Assembly: GCA_024220505.1 (NCBI GenBank)
Contig: JAKZZE010000028.1
Coordinates: forward strand, 1 to 64,000
Reading direction: 5' to 3'
Source: Rhizopus arrhizus
Taxonomy: Eukaryota; Mucoromycota; Mucoromycetes; Mucorales; Rhizopodaceae
DNA: 64,000 nt
Part shown: piece after piece, positions 1-11,254 of the stretch
Layout: the number at the start of each line of letters is the position of its first letter
Position numbering within the stretch: position 1 is the first letter of the stretch
Translations under genes and position numbers: made by a program
Notes under the pieces: generated by a model
The model's database searches: none
Told to the model about the DNA's origin: nothing
The model's input: the letters and a program-made list of their open reading frames with translations, nothing else

Positions 1-2023
1 AGATCTGTTCATGTTCAAACCGGCTCTTTTGGTGGGTATAACCTAGAGAGTTTATCGGGAAGGATATTATCTAATCCTCGAACATGAACTACATTAAAAT
101 TATAGTCAAGAATAACGTCAAGCCATTTAATACGCATACTATTGGCATTCTTTTGGGAATGATATAGCATAAAGCTTTATGGTCAGTATATAATGTCAAT
201 CGTGTTGCCCCAAATAAATTTGTGAAATGGGTTAAGGCATAACTACCACCAACGCAATTCCCGCATTGTAACACTGTAACGTTTTCACTTCTTGATAGAG
301 AACGAGACATAAAACCAATGATTTTTTGATTTTAGACATTTCGCCATTAGATGAGTCACTTCGAACTCTTGATATAACAACAACCAGTGCCAAAATCTGA
401 AGAATCAGTGCTATGGCAAAAAGGATGTGACAAATCCGGGTGTGATAAAACGAATTCGGATGACAAGATACGTTTTATGCTGTCAAAATGCATCTTGTGT
501 GTAGAAGTCCAAATAAGGGACCATTAATTTTCTCATCATGAGAACGTAAAGCATCCAAAGGTGCCATTAAAAATGAAGCATTAGGAGTATGCTGTCTAAA
601 GTAATTTACAAATCCTAAGAAACTTTGAACTTGCTTCTGAGTAGTCGGTCTCGGCCATTCATGAATGTTCGTAAGTTTACGGGTATCAATTTCTTTCCCT
701 CAGCGGAGATACAATAACCCAAAAGATAAACAGCAGATTTGCGAGGTAGTTTTTTCAAAATTAACTCTTAAATTTGCATTTGTAAGGATTTGTAGAACTT
801 TCTTTACATGAAGGAATGTGCATGCATGGAAGACTGAAAACACAGATATCGTCCACGAAACACTTCACATAAGGCAAGTCCTTAAACAAATTTAACATTA
901 TACGAGAAAATAACTGACTGATTGTAGAAATACCAAAGGGAGCACCTCGGTACATGTATTGTAAATTATTAGGAGCATACAATGTAGTCTATGTTGATCA
1001 GGGCCAAAAACAGGGAACTGATTGAACGCTGATTTAAGGTCCAGTGTGGAAAAGACAACTGCGTCAGTCATTGAGTTAAAAATGTCATTAATTAGTGGAA
1101 GTTGATGATTATCCACTGGTAAACCTTATTTAACATACTAGGATCTAAAACTAATCTAATTTTATCTGTCTTAGTGCCGTCAAGGTTTTTCTTAAACGTT
1201 ACGGTCATTGGTAATTCCATGCAGAAGGTTTTGCGGGGACAATGATACCGTCATCGAGCCAACTATTAATTATTTCCATCACTTTAGGTTGACCGAATAA
1301 GGAATGGATATTGTTTTACATTAGCAACATAGTTTTCAGGAGTAGGTACATACAAAACTGCGTCCTTTATGTTACATAACGTGTTCTTATTTAGTTTTTT
1401 GTTAGCTTCGACATACGATTTAATAGCCAGATCAAACGTTTTTTGCTCTTTATCAGTACCAGCACGAGAGATGTTAGGCTCATAGGCTTTGTCGACAATA
1501 GAATCATCAATTTCCTTTTCAGTACTCTTGTGTTTAACGGCTACATTCATTAGTGGATAGAGAGCTTTGGTAAAAGATCTATACCAACTAGAATCTTATT
1601 TTCATAAGAGAGAATACTGTCCATCAATGACATCAAATTTATGTTGGATTACATGATTAACATTGTCATATTCGACATTGACGAAATGAGCTGTTTGCAT
1701 TCGCGGAATCGTCGAACCATTAGCAAGGATGAGATTACCGGGAACAGTGTGGAACTCAATATTATTATCATTAGCGAATTTTTTGTTCATAACAGAGACG
1801 TTAGCACCTGTATCAATGATACCGTAAGCGTTAACAACCGTTAAGAGTTATTGGGGGTAACAGGTGAAAAAGACACACTGTCAGAATTAAATGGATTGTC
1901 AATGTCTCCAACATTATTATTACGCAAGGCAAAAATCTTAACGTCATTAATGGTCTCAAAGTCAAAATGGTCAAATAAATAAGGCATAATCAAAGATCTG
2001 TCAAATTCTTATAAATTCTATCG
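1..2023 (-). pseudogene. Ty3/gypsy element N, decayed protease, reverse transcriptase and RNase H
   Basis: Read right to left, this is the pol region of a Ty3/gypsy retrotransposon whose gag and LTR lie at 3674-5703. A retropepsin-like segment (about 1590-1845) contains IIDTGANVSVM, with the DTG active site. Reverse transcriptase pieces follow at about 1116-760 (FSTLDLKSAFNQF and the YxDD-like FVDDICVFS), and an RNase H piece at about 310-150 (LTLYTDHKAL). Frameshifts and stops separate the pieces, so no long reading frame survives. The element runs off the left window edge, so integrase and 3' LTR are not seen. A Tc1-like element (2026-3671) splits it. The Ty3/gypsy assignment rests on motif order; its precise clade is not decided. 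Confidence 0.85.
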
Positions 2024-2025
2024 TA

Positions 2026-3671
2026 CACTAGGTGAAAAAATAGGGACAACCTTTTCGAAAATTTCATTTCATGCAGCATATAGCATTAAGAGAAGGCCGC
2101 CTCATGACGCTAGCAATATGTTAAACCGAGGTTAATGTATGAAGTATTTCATCAAAATATGATGAGCCAAGTATGGAAAATGAGGGAGTAATGCATGCAT
2201 AATTGGTAGAATTTTAGATACTCCACATCTCAGTTTTAGACCATATTTCGTACTCTTCTAATTTGACCTAGAATATCAGCTTCAATTAAAATGCAAACCA
2301 ATTCTAATTTTAGCTATGCACATTCCTATAATTAATAATATAAAATGGGTGCTGCTTTCCTTCATTCATATATTCTTTTTTTTTCGTTATATTCTTCTTA
2401 CTTCCTGCGAAATTTCTCTTACTTATGCTTCGCGCTTTACCTCAAGGCACGCAAGACAGCATCAAGTCTGCACTTATGAGCAATAGAAGCCCAAAGGATA
2501 TTGTTGGTAAATTTGGTATCCATCCCAAGACAGTTAGGAGATATAGAAACAAGTTATTTGGGCCAATGGTACCTGCAACACGTGGTAGACATACACTTGT
2601 GTCATCTGCTACGAAGGAATATATCATGGTATTACTGATTAAAGGAGCCCTAAAGACAGTCAAGGACGTACATCGGATGCTCATACAACTTGGGTATTCT
2701 ATGACTTACCGTTCAGCAATAAACGTCCTTGTATCAATGGATTTTATTCTAGGCGTAAAAAGAAGCAGCCTCTTTTAACTAGTAACCACCGTAAGCAGAG
2801 GTTAGCATGGGCAAAGAAGTACCAAAACTGGTCTGTACAACAGTGGCATCAAGTAGTGTTCTCTGATGAAACGAAGATCAACATTTGGGGATCTGATGGC
2901 TGCAGATACTATTGGACCCAGCCTGGTGATGTCCTTCGTCCACACCACATAGATCTTTCAGTGAAGCATGGTGGCGGCAAATTGATAATGTGGGGATGTA
3001 TAACCAGTGAGGGACCAGGATATGCGTGCCAGGTATACGATGGTACCATGGACTCCTTGGTGTACCAGCATATTCTTGGAACAACTTACATGAAAACGCT
3101 GAAGTACCACGGTATGAACAAGCGCACCATTTACCTTCAACAAGTTAACGACCCAAAGTACAAGTCGAAATCGACAATGTCATGGCTCCAACAAAACAAG
3201 GTCCAGTACATTAACGATTGGCCACCTAATAGTCCGGATCTGAATCCCATAGAGCATGTGTGGCATTTGCTGAAACTTAGGTTAAGCCTTTATGAACGAA
3301 AGGCCAGAAACATCGACGAGCTATGGGAACGAGTTGACTTTGAATGGAACAAGCTAAATAAAGATGTTTGTAGAAGTTACATTGACAGCATGCCTGATCG
3401 CATAGCAGCGGTAATCAAATCAAAAGGGAGATTTACTCGTTATTAAATAAATACTACTCATTTTATAATATAACGATTATAAAATTATTGCGACTATTTC
3501 CTCTTTTCTTCCGCCATATGTTATCCTTATCAGTTTTATATGTGGGAAACGTAATACTCACTACCTAAGGTTACGCTCTATAGGCATGGCTTGGATGTCA
3601 TACGGAGTGGAGGAGAAAAAAAAAAGTTAAAAATTATTTAGGGTAGGTTGTCCCTATTTTTTCACCTAGTG
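2026..3671 (+). mobile_element. Tc1-like transposon, family Tc1-a, copy 1
   Basis: The ends are inverted repeats starting CACTAGGTGAAAAAATAGGG and ending with the complement CCCTATTTTTTCACCTAGTG. The element is flanked by TA at 2024-2025 and 3672-3673, the target duplication of Tc1/mariner transposons. It is 1646 bp and carries one plus-strand transposase relic. It sits inside gypsy element N. A second copy is at 33,378-35,024. No long palindromic terminal repeat is seen in this family. Confidence 0.92.
2425..3446 (+). pseudogene. Tc1-a transposase, frameshifted
   Basis: The N-terminal half (2425-2778) has the paired helix-turn-helix of Tc1 transposases (NRSPKDIV...HPKTVRRYRNKLFGP). The C-terminal half (2856-3446) has the first catalytic Asp in VFSDETKIN, GGGKLIMWG, and SPDLNPIEHVW with the catalytic Glu. 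A frameshift near 2760-2780 separates the halves. The usual QDNDPKH motif reads QVNDPKY, so one acidic residue is lost. The undamaged gene would be about 340 codons, as in the other families here. The product would cut and paste the element at TA sites, but this copy cannot make an active enzyme. Confidence 0.88.
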
Positions 3672-3673
3672 TA

Positions 3674-5395
3674 TTCGTCTTCAGAAGAAGAGTCGCAAGA
3701 GGGAGAATCAGAAATGATATTATTATTTTGACTAGAAGTGATAGAAGAGTGAAGATTATTAGTCCCGCTCTTATTAAGGTTTTGACAGGCAGTGTTAGGC
3801 TCGAGGGTTAACTCAAGGCTAGCAATAGCTTTGTCGGTATTATTTAAAGAGTTATTACTTACAGATCTATTATTGTGCTGATTGTTGTTTTTACGTTGAT
3901 CATAGCGTTTACGTTGAATACAATTTTCAGCATGAGAAGTGCTGTATTTGGCAGATTCACAAAAAGTACAAATACCACGACGCTTGAGATCAGCAATTTT
4001 TTCATAAAAATCATTGTATTTTTTGTTGTTGTTATTGCTGTTGTTGTTATTGCTGTTGTTGTTATTGCTGTTGTTGTTATTGCTGTTGTTGTTATTGCTG
4101 TTGTTGTTATTGCTGTTGTTACTGCTGGTAGGAAAAGCCTTGACAGGAGTAATTCTTTCATTGATGGGTGGTGAGAAAGCTGCTAATTTTCTTTTTTTGT
4201 AATTTCACTATTATCATTAGTAGGCTTCTTTACTTGTTCCCTCTGCATCTCCTTTTGGATATACAGAAGAGAGCTTTCTAGATTGGCCATATTTTTCATT
4301 AAAATAGCTTCAAAGTTGTCCCAAGACATATTTAATGGCGAGGGAGCATTACAAGGAGCATGAATACTGTGACCTGGATGTATAGGCTCAGCAGAAGGTA
4401 GATTTTTGTATGGTTAGTAATTGTAGCCATAATAGTATCTTGAAACTTTGTTGTGTAGAGTCTTGATACAAAAAGAGAATTGATGACATGGTTTTCAGTG
4501 AAAGGAACCTTGGCACCAACAGAAAAAAGACGAAAGTGATGTAAAGCATCAGCCAAAGATTGATCGGGCCTTTGCTTGAAGTTGAGGAGCAGTTTCATCC
4601 ATGTTTGAGGGGTGGTTTGAGAGGCAAGGTCAAACTTTTCTTGTAAAAGGGCCTTAGCATCATCCCAGGTAACTTTTCTTTTTAATTCAACAACTGACTT
4701 CTTGACATAGCGGCAAAACCAATCGTAGTGAAGATTATTATCGCAAGATTCAAAGCAAATTTCCAAGTTTGATAGCCAATGATCTTGAATTGAGACATTA
4801 TGATCCCTGAAAGCTCTTTCGAACTCTCTAAGGAACATTTCTAAAGATGGCTCATTAGTAGCATTGTTATTATTTTTGTTACCCGAATGCTGAGTGAGTT
4901 GGTACATAGCACTTGCAGTTGGATTAACATTAAACTTGGGAAGTTCTTTGCTGGGAATATACATATTATTAATGTGATATGAGACAGGAGTCTCTTTATC
5001 GCACTATTAAGGGAAATAATATTCACTTGATCAGCTATTAACTTATCAAAACGTTCTAAGGACTTTGTAGCGAAGGACAACTTTTTATCGTTGGACTCCA
5101 ATCCCTCGAAATTGTTTTGCATTACGAATTGAATGTTTTGGTCATTGATGCTGTCAATAATCTTCAACATGGCAGCTTTTTGACTATGAAGTTTGTTAAT
5201 AAAATCCTCAGGTGAGAGGGTTTCAGCATTGTTGTTGGATGAAGAAGCTTCAGTCATAGTAGTGTCTTCTTCGTTGGTTGGATGGATCATATTATCGCTG
5301 GATGAGATGGATATCTTGTCCAACGAGTTGGCAACTTCATCTGGAGATGAGCTTGCTGGCGGTGGTTGTGGATTAGGTTCGACGTCAGAATTCAT
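3674..5395 (-). pseudogene. Ty3/gypsy element N gag
   Basis: The gag start codon is at 5395 on the minus strand, about 20 bp inside the presumed 5' LTR end. The N-terminal part (5395 to about 4990) is Ser/Pro/Asp-rich. After a frameshift the capsid-like part runs from about 4964 to 4420 (FLREFERAFRDHN, YDWFCRYV, VTWDDAKALLQEKFD, PDQSLADALHHFRLF). Further downstream, a Cys/His cluster (CTFC...H...C near 3945-3990) resembles a zinc knuckle, preceded by an Asn-rich tract encoded by a microsatellite. The frame is broken more than once. This is the gag relic of the same element as 1-2023, separated from it by Tc1-a. Confidence 0.82.
4024..4128. repeat. 15-bp tandem repeat (GTTGTTGTTATTGCT)n
   Basis: About seven near-perfect copies of a 15-bp GTT-rich unit. 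On the minus strand it encodes an Asn/Ser tract in the gag of element N. It makes long spurious hydrophobic reading frames on the plus strand. Confidence 0.9.
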
Positions 5396-5417
5396 CGAAA
5401 AAAATGTGGAATAGGCG

Positions 5418-5703
5418 TGTTGTTCTCTCGATTAATAAAATTAACAAATAAATCAAATAATCGATGAGTCTCTTGAACCTCTTTATTGAGTAAGGACGAG
5501 AGAGAGAGCCCATTCAATACAAACTACGTCTTAGAATATAACAATATGATTTAGGGTCCGAGGTAGTACGGTATAAATTGTGTGGGCTGTTTATCGTACA
5601 TAGCACGAAGTGCAATATATGATATACAGTCAAATTATTAATTTTAAGAATCTTTTGAGTGATCTCACACGACATTAAGGAAATTATTAGAGTAAATACG
5701 ACA
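5418..5703 (-). mobile_element. 5' LTR of gypsy element N
   Basis: On the minus strand the LTR starts TGTCGTATTTACTC at 5703 and lies directly upstream of the gag of element N. An AATAAA signal occurs near its inner end. The inner boundary (near 5418) is uncertain because no second full LTR of this element is in the window. Related LTR sequence occurs at 33,062-33,345 and 35,027-35,111. It is inserted in the integrase region of chromovirus L. Confidence 0.7.
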
Positions 5704-6402
5704 GTGCGTGACAGAGAGCAGTACAATAGTCTCTCCCCGGCTTACAAAGGTCCATATCGTGTTGTACGTCAAGTACAAGGTGGTGCTTATATACTTCGTG
5801 ATGTTGACGAAACGCTCATGTCTCGAAATTATTCTCCAGAAGAATTAAAGATCATTTCACAGGATGAAGTCATTCCAAAAGATGAATTGTACGAAATGGA
5901 GGCAATCATCAATCATAGAGGCGAACCTGGAAACAGGGAATATCTCGTACGCTGGAAAAATTACAGCAAAGACGATGATAGCTGGTTAACTGCTGAAGCA
6001 TTTACTGATCCCGAGTCCATTAACATTTATTGGCGCAAACTGGGTAAATCCATAAACCAAAAGGGTGAAGTAGTAAAAAAGAAAAATAATGAGGCTGAAA
6101 AGAATAAAAAGCAAAAATTGCCCTCAGACTACACCCCTAGTAAATTATTGACTACGACAAGCATGAATGAACAGTCAAAGTCTGGAATCATGTCGCACAA
6201 TAGACAATCTCACAATACAAAAGAAAAAAAGAAACGCCAATCCAAACGTAATGGCAACACTTTATCCAGATATCCCAAACGAAGACTACACCAAAATCAA
6301 GAAAGCTCTGATCGAAGAACAGATCATCATGAAGGCTTCGTAAAAAATACCGTGACTGCAATTAATAATCTTAGGCACAGTAAGCGCATTAAGAGAAATT
6401 AG
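5704..6402 (+). pseudogene. Chromovirus L, integrase C-terminus with chromodomain (5' part missing)
   Basis: The open frame ends at 6402. It begins with the integrase GPY/F-like segment (YKGPYRVVRQVQGGAYILRD) and continues into a chromodomain at about 5890-6040 (YEMEAIIN...YLVRWKNYSKDDDSW...INIYW). A long Lys/Arg/Asn-rich tail follows. In chromoviral Ty3/gypsy integrases the chromodomain can direct insertion toward marked chromatin. The upstream integrase core and the rest of pol are absent because the LTR of element N abuts at 5703. The polypurine tract and the start of its 3' LTR follow at 6468-6476. Confidence 0.85.
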
Positions 6403-6467
6403 GTCACACAAAAATTTATAGCTGTTCAAACACTTCCCATTCAACTTCCAAACGTTGATACCAACTA

Positions 6468-6683
6468 GTAGGGGGTGATGTCGTGTTTGGTCATTAATGA
6501 TGTCTTTATTTATTATTTTATGATTGATCTCAGTCAAGCCTACGTCAGACTATATAATTAATAGTCAGACAATATAATCCAGGGTTCATTCTAAATTATT
6601 AGTTCCCCTCCTTTTTCTTACTTAATAAATAGTAGTTGTTAGCTATTGACTTCTTACTGTTTTCATATTATAAGTACCAAACA
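6468..6683 (+). mobile_element. Polypurine tract and truncated 3' LTR of chromovirus L
   Basis: AGTAGGGGG at about 6467-6475 is directly followed by TGATGTCGTGTTTGG. This is the usual polypurine-tract/LTR junction downstream of a gypsy pol gene. The LTR is cut off near 6683, where a 5'-truncated Tc1-b sequence begins, so its end and target duplication are lost. Confidence 0.75.
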
Positions 6684-7652
6684 TCTCACCAGTCAGCAAT
6701 TAACGTCCTGAAATCAATGGAGTTCCATTCTTCAATAAAAAAAAAGAAGCCGTTTCTGACAAAAGCTCATATGCAGCATCGATTAGAATGGGCCAAGAAG
6801 CACCAGGATTGGACAGTGGAAGAATGGCGAAAAGTCGTCTTTTCTGATGAAACCAAGATCAACGTATGGGGCTCTGATGGTTGTAAGTATTATTGGAAAA
6901 GACCAAGTGATCCTCTTCAACCGCATCATCTAGAGTTTACAGTCAAGCATGGAGGCGGCAAGTTGATGATGTGGGGCTGCATAACATCTGAAGGACCAGG
7001 ATATGCTTGTCAAATTTACGATGGGAACATGAACGCGGATGTTTATCAGCATATATTAGACACTACACTTCGTGATACTATGGAGTACTACAATTTCAAC
7101 TGGTCCAACATTTACTTTCAGCATGATAATGATCCAAAGCACAAGGCAAAATCCACAATAGCCTGGTTAGATAATCATCAAGTGCGCTATATTAGCGATT
7201 GGCCAGCTCAGAGCCCGGACTTAAATCCAATAGAACATGTATGGCATCAACTGAAGTTAAAGCTCAGCTGTTACGAACGTAGAGCAAAGAATACGGATGA
7301 GCTTTGGGAACGAGTAGAAAAAGCATGGAATGAATTTGATAAAGAACTTTGCCAAAGGTATATCGATAGCATGCCGGCAAGAATTCAAGAGGTTATTAAT
7401 AAAAAAGGAGGACCAACTAAATATTAATAAATAAACCCATTTCGTTCAAATTTTCGTTTTTTCAAATTTTCAAATTGCGCGCCTCATACTTCCTTCAATA
7501 CTTATCCAATGGGGCTTAAACTCTTTCGGATTTTTCAAGACATGTAGGAAATCTACTATGTAGAAACAGAAGCAGTTTGTACCATTGTGACAGGATGTAC
7601 GCTACAAAAACTGAGAAAAATGGATTCCTTGCAGCAATTTTTTGACCTACTG
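6684..7652 (+). mobile_element. Tc1-b fragment, 5'-truncated, with partial transposase
   Basis: The open frame to 7427 matches the intact Tc1-b transposase at 11,480-12,502 over its last about 245 codons with no amino-acid difference that I can see, including VFSDETKIN, QHDNDPKHKAK and SPDLNPIEHVW. The right terminal repeat ends at 7652 with GACCTACTG followed by TA. The first about 95 codons and the left terminus are missing; homology starts near 6684, next to the chromovirus L LTR. The upstream Met at 6636 is an accident of the junction. The identity to the full copy points to recent amplification. Confidence 0.9.
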
Positions 7653-7654
7653 TA

Positions 7655-8271
7655 TCTCTCTTGGACCCAATTCGGCTCTCTCACCTGCGCTTTTGACTAT
7701 GAAAACCGCTTGGCTCTTAGGGGTCGTGGGTTTTATGCGTCCATCTGATCTGGAACGAATTGATTTAGACAACACTTCAATTTTGTCGGGTAACATACTG
7801 TATCTCCGGGTTTTGGCTCCTAAAGAAAAGCGACGTGGCTCTCGCATTTCTAAAACTATTACTATACACCCTCATAGTAATTCTCTCTTGTGTCCAGTGG
7901 CTGCTTTTATGTGCTATCGTGAGCGCTTTGCTTCTACAGCGTGTATGGTCAGTCATCCGGTTTTTCCCAATATCAAGTTCAATGCTCTCTTTCGTTCTCT
8001 TAAGGATTCTAATGTGGCAATTGGTGCTGAACGTCTTTCCAAGCACATCAATTCTGTTATGCAATACGTTAGTCGACCTGCTGGAGCGCCTTTACCAAAG
8101 GCACGAGCACTGGGGGCTACACTTGCGGCTCAGGCGGGAGTCGCCGTTGATGATATCGTTGTCCATGGAAACTGGTCTAGCAAGGCTTTGTTTGAACACT
8201 TTTACCGGATCTCTGTTCTCACTAATTCAAATTTTACTGTTACTACTCTGGATTCACAACAAAGATCCTGA
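7655..8271 (+). pseudogene. DIRS-type tyrosine recombinase, C-terminal part
   Basis: The frame encodes the catalytic part of a DIRS retrotransposon tyrosine recombinase: FMRPSDLERIDL (first Arg region), KARALGATLAAQAGV (second Arg), HGNWSS, and ALFEHFYRI with the candidate nucleophilic Tyr. DIRS elements integrate with this recombinase instead of a DDE integrase and make no target duplication. The N-terminal part is missing because a truncated Tc1-b abuts at 7652-7654. The inverted repeats that follow (8308-8538) fit the right end of a DIRS element. A second, differently broken DIRS element is at 44,813-48,460. Confidence 0.85.
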
Positions 8272-8307
8272 GCTCGAAGTATAATAGTACACTAAATACG
8301 AATTATA

Positions 8308-8538
8308 TGAAGTATTGTACTTATTATACGAGAGCGAAAGGATCTTTGTTGTTCCCGCCCGCCTCTCCTCTTTTGTCCTTTGATTTTTCTCTGTCTCATT
8401 CAAGAAGATGAAGTGCAAAAAAAATTTATTTTTCCATTATTATATAGTCTACGTAGTACAATTTCGGTAAATAAAGTATGAAAAGTTGATAACAACAAAG
8501 ATCCTTTCGCTCTCGTATAATAAGTACAATACTTCATA
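8308..8538. repeat. DIRS right-end inverted repeats
   Basis: A 48-bp block at 8308-8355 (containing CGAGAGCGAAAGGATCTTTG) recurs as a perfect reverse complement at 8491-8538, separated by about 135 bp. The preceding sequence at 8256-8285 repeats the AACAAAGATCC motif again. This matches the DIRS arrangement of an internal complementary region next to the right terminal repeat. The repeat ends where Tc1-c inserted at the TA at 8539-8540. Position 48,340 carries a related AACAACAAAGATCCCGCTCG end. Confidence 0.75.
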
Positions 8539-8540
8539 TA

Positions 8541-9380
8541 CAGTAGCGGACAAAACTGGTGCACAAAACTTTTTTTTAGCTTTTAACTACCATTACCTGC
8601 TCATGGTAATTGCAATAGTCATGAAACTGTACTAGAAGGAGGATATACTAGTCATTGTAATCTATGTATGTTCTAAGCATGACATTGTTAAAACTGAGCG
8701 ATAAGCGTGCTTTGAATTTATAAAATCTTATATTTTCTAAAAACCGCAAAAGTGGCTAAAATCTTAGACTTTATATAATCATCTCATCTCTTGATATTAT
8801 CGGATATTCTTCTTTGCATATGCTAATAATATGCGTGTATATCATTTTCAGTAAAAGAACCCGGCTCTTTAACTATTCTTTTCCAAAGATCATCGACCCT
8901 TTTTGATCTAGTGTCGTATCATCATACCTTTGCCATCAATTGCCACCTGGCATGCTTAAGCGGACTTAGGCCGGGATTAGTGGCGGCTAAACTTGTAGCA
9001 CAGAAGCGCTGTTATCAAATATTGAGTTTATGACATGCGTTGACTTGTGCCTTGTGTCATTGTCATACTGAAACGAGAGATTACGACGTTTTAGACTACT
9101 ATACGCTAGGCTTTTGTGGTATGAAGTAAGCGAAATATATGTGTATATTTATGAGTTCATTATACCATCGTATACCTGACACACATATTCTGGTCCTCAA
9201 TATCTAATACAGCCTTAAAACATAACAGAGCAGCCAGCATGCTTCATTGTTTGATCACCGTGAAAAAATCGCTCAGGTTGCTCGACTTGCTTTCAATATT
9301 AGTGTATACTATCTGCATCCATAATGTTCATATTTGTTTCATTGCTAAAGATAGCAGACTTCCAGCCCTCTATTGTATAC
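8541..9380 (-). mobile_element. Tc1-c fragment, truncated
   Basis: It starts with CAGTAGCGGACAAAACTGG after a TA and is nearly identical to the first about 840 bp of the full Tc1-c at 24,190-25,819. It stops at 9380, where the 3' LTR of chromovirus M begins. Decayed minus-strand transposase sequence is present but no long frame. Confidence 0.85.
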
Positions 9381-9804
9381 TGTTTTGCGAAGTATTAAAA
9401 TAAGAGACAAAAACTAAAAAAGACAATAGTTGTGAAACTAAAGATTATATATTGCTTTATTAATAAAAACATTTGAGGCTATTTATACTTTTTGGATGTC
9501 TGGGTCTTTACCGCTATTTCAATTGATCGGTTAAAAGAATAATGTGGGAAGGATGGGAAGATAAAGGAAAGATAGTAGATAATCAATAGCCGCTGTCTTC
9601 TTGACGAATCAAGGGACAATGAAGTAGATAAATTATTGATCTAACGATAATTATCGAATAAAGTTGGATTGAACTGCCGTTGTTATAATCAGGTTCCGAT
9701 ATAGTCGTGGGAACGCCGATAGAGACAACAGGGCAAAGTTGGCTATTGCGGAGATCTCTCGTTTATCCATGAATGTTCACTTTACTAGTTGTGTGGATAC
9801 AACA
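9381..9804 (-). mobile_element. 3' LTR of chromovirus M
   Basis: This 424-bp LTR reads TGTTGTATCCACACAAC...CGCAAAACA on the minus strand, with a TATAAATAG box and AATAAAG. It directly follows the polypurine tract AGAAGGGGGCAA (9805-9816, minus) of chromovirus M. A same-length solo copy with target duplications sits at 22,047-22,470, which fixes the boundaries. It lies inside Tc1-c sequence, so M inserted into a Tc1-c copy. Confidence 0.9.
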
Positions 9805-11252
9805 TTGCCCCCTTCTAGTTTGAAGCAAACGGTAAAAAGGAAAAGTGAAGATTCAGAAATGAGCAAAGGTCATACACAATAAGTGCGGTAATGATCATAG
9901 AGTAGATAAATAGACATAGTATAATTGAGGATAGATCGTAGTAGTAAGTTGTCATAAAAACCTGATAGTAAAAAAAACCTTCTTTAGGAAAAATTGTCTT
10001 AGGGAAAAAGACGGTCAACTACTTAGACAATTTAACGTCTTGATCTCTTGCTTCTACTGTGATGATCACGAGTAGGAACGGTACGTTTAGGTAGTCTTGC
10101 TTTCTTTGAGACAGCAGTATTGTTACCTGCTTGACGACGAGCCCAATATGTTTCAATTGAAGATCGATCATCGAAGCTAGAAGTAGGTTCCCAAGTGTAA
10201 TCTGTAGGATCATCGTATCCTTTCCAATGAACAAGATACTGGTAATTACCTGGAGTTCCTTTGTGTTGTATAATTGCTTGAATCTCATAATGTTGGCCAT
10301 CGATTGATTCTGCACTTTTATTACTGGGTAATGCAATAAGTTTTAAGTGTGAAGTGGGTACATCTCTTGATAAGAGGTTATTTTGTTTATCAACTAATAT
10401 GTAACTGCCATTAGTTGTCATTCCACTTATGTAAAAAGGTCCTTCATAATGCGGATCAGTTTTGTTTTCCTTGTGTTGTAAACATAGTTATTTTCTATAT
10501 GATATCAGTTGTATTAAAATAAATAACGATACACAAAAGATTAAACTATGATTGAACAATTCCACACTTTTCCAAATTTAGAACAATAAGATCAATATCT
10601 GTCATCCTAGAGAGTCTAATCAATTGTCAACCCCAAAAGTAATTAGATCAAAGTTAATTGACTGGTTATTATTTCTATTGTTCAACTTCAGATGCATATA
10701 TTAGAACATCGACAAGCTTTAGCTTAATCATTGGTTCTTCAGCACGACATCGTGACCGAGTCTATATCTTTTATATCTACGCTCACAAAGAATATAAATA
10801 GATGCCAACTTTTTATCCATAAAGCGAGGCCTTTTCGCAATATAAAGAAATCTGCAATAAAGAAGGATTTTAATTTTATATTGCTGCTATTGTTTTTTGT
10901 TTAATTTTTTATTTAATCTTGCGATTAAAACACCTTGTTCACATTTTTAATCATGACTTCACTATGGAGTGGAAACGGTGTGTGAACGATTTTGTTTGTT
11001 TTCATAAAATATGCATTGTCTACATCCTGAGTTTCCTTAATGCGTTTAGCTAGAGCAGGGATAACAACTTCGGTAGCATATTTAAGTCTGTTTTCTATTG
11101 CTTTCGAATCTACAGCGTCACTTCTAAGAGTGGGTTTAATATGAGAATAATCTTTCATATCATTTGGTACTTTATTGAAGATTACTGTGTATGGTCTACT
11201 CTTATGAAGTCTGGAGTATTTCAGATTCATAGCATATTGGGTTGCAGGTACA
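9805..11252 (-). pseudogene. Chromovirus M, integrase C-terminus and chromodomain
   Basis: Minus-strand coding remnants: integrase C-terminal region from about 11,252 to 10,938 (PATQYAMNLKYSRLHKSRPY), then, beyond a solo LTR, a chromodomain at about 10,289-10,143 (YEIQAIIQ...YLVHWKGYDDPTDYTWEP...IETYW) and a basic tail ending at 10,032. About 210 bp of 3' UTR lead to the polypurine tract and LTR. Two insertions break it: the solo LTR at 10,474-10,932 and Tc1-b at 11,255. No upstream pol is recognisable beyond Tc1-b (12,896 onward), so the 5' part was deleted. This chromodomain keeps the aromatic positions (Y, W, W) better than that of chromovirus L. Confidence 0.85.
10474..10932 (+). mobile_element. 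Solo LTR (459 bp) in chromovirus M
   Basis: It begins TGTTGTAAACATAG and ends CGATTAAAACA, flanked by the 5-bp target duplication CCTTG at 10,469-10,473 and 10,933-10,937. A TATAAATAG box lies near 10,794 and AATAAAG near 10,855, so it is plus-oriented. A partial copy of the same LTR is at 44,579-44,812. Confidence 0.93.
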
Positions 11253-11254
11253 TA

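Noticed and set aside
3875..4202. Long plus-strand Val/Leu-rich reading frames resembling membrane proteins
   Set aside because: They are translations of the GTT-rich microsatellite in the antisense strand of gag; no start context or conserved motif.
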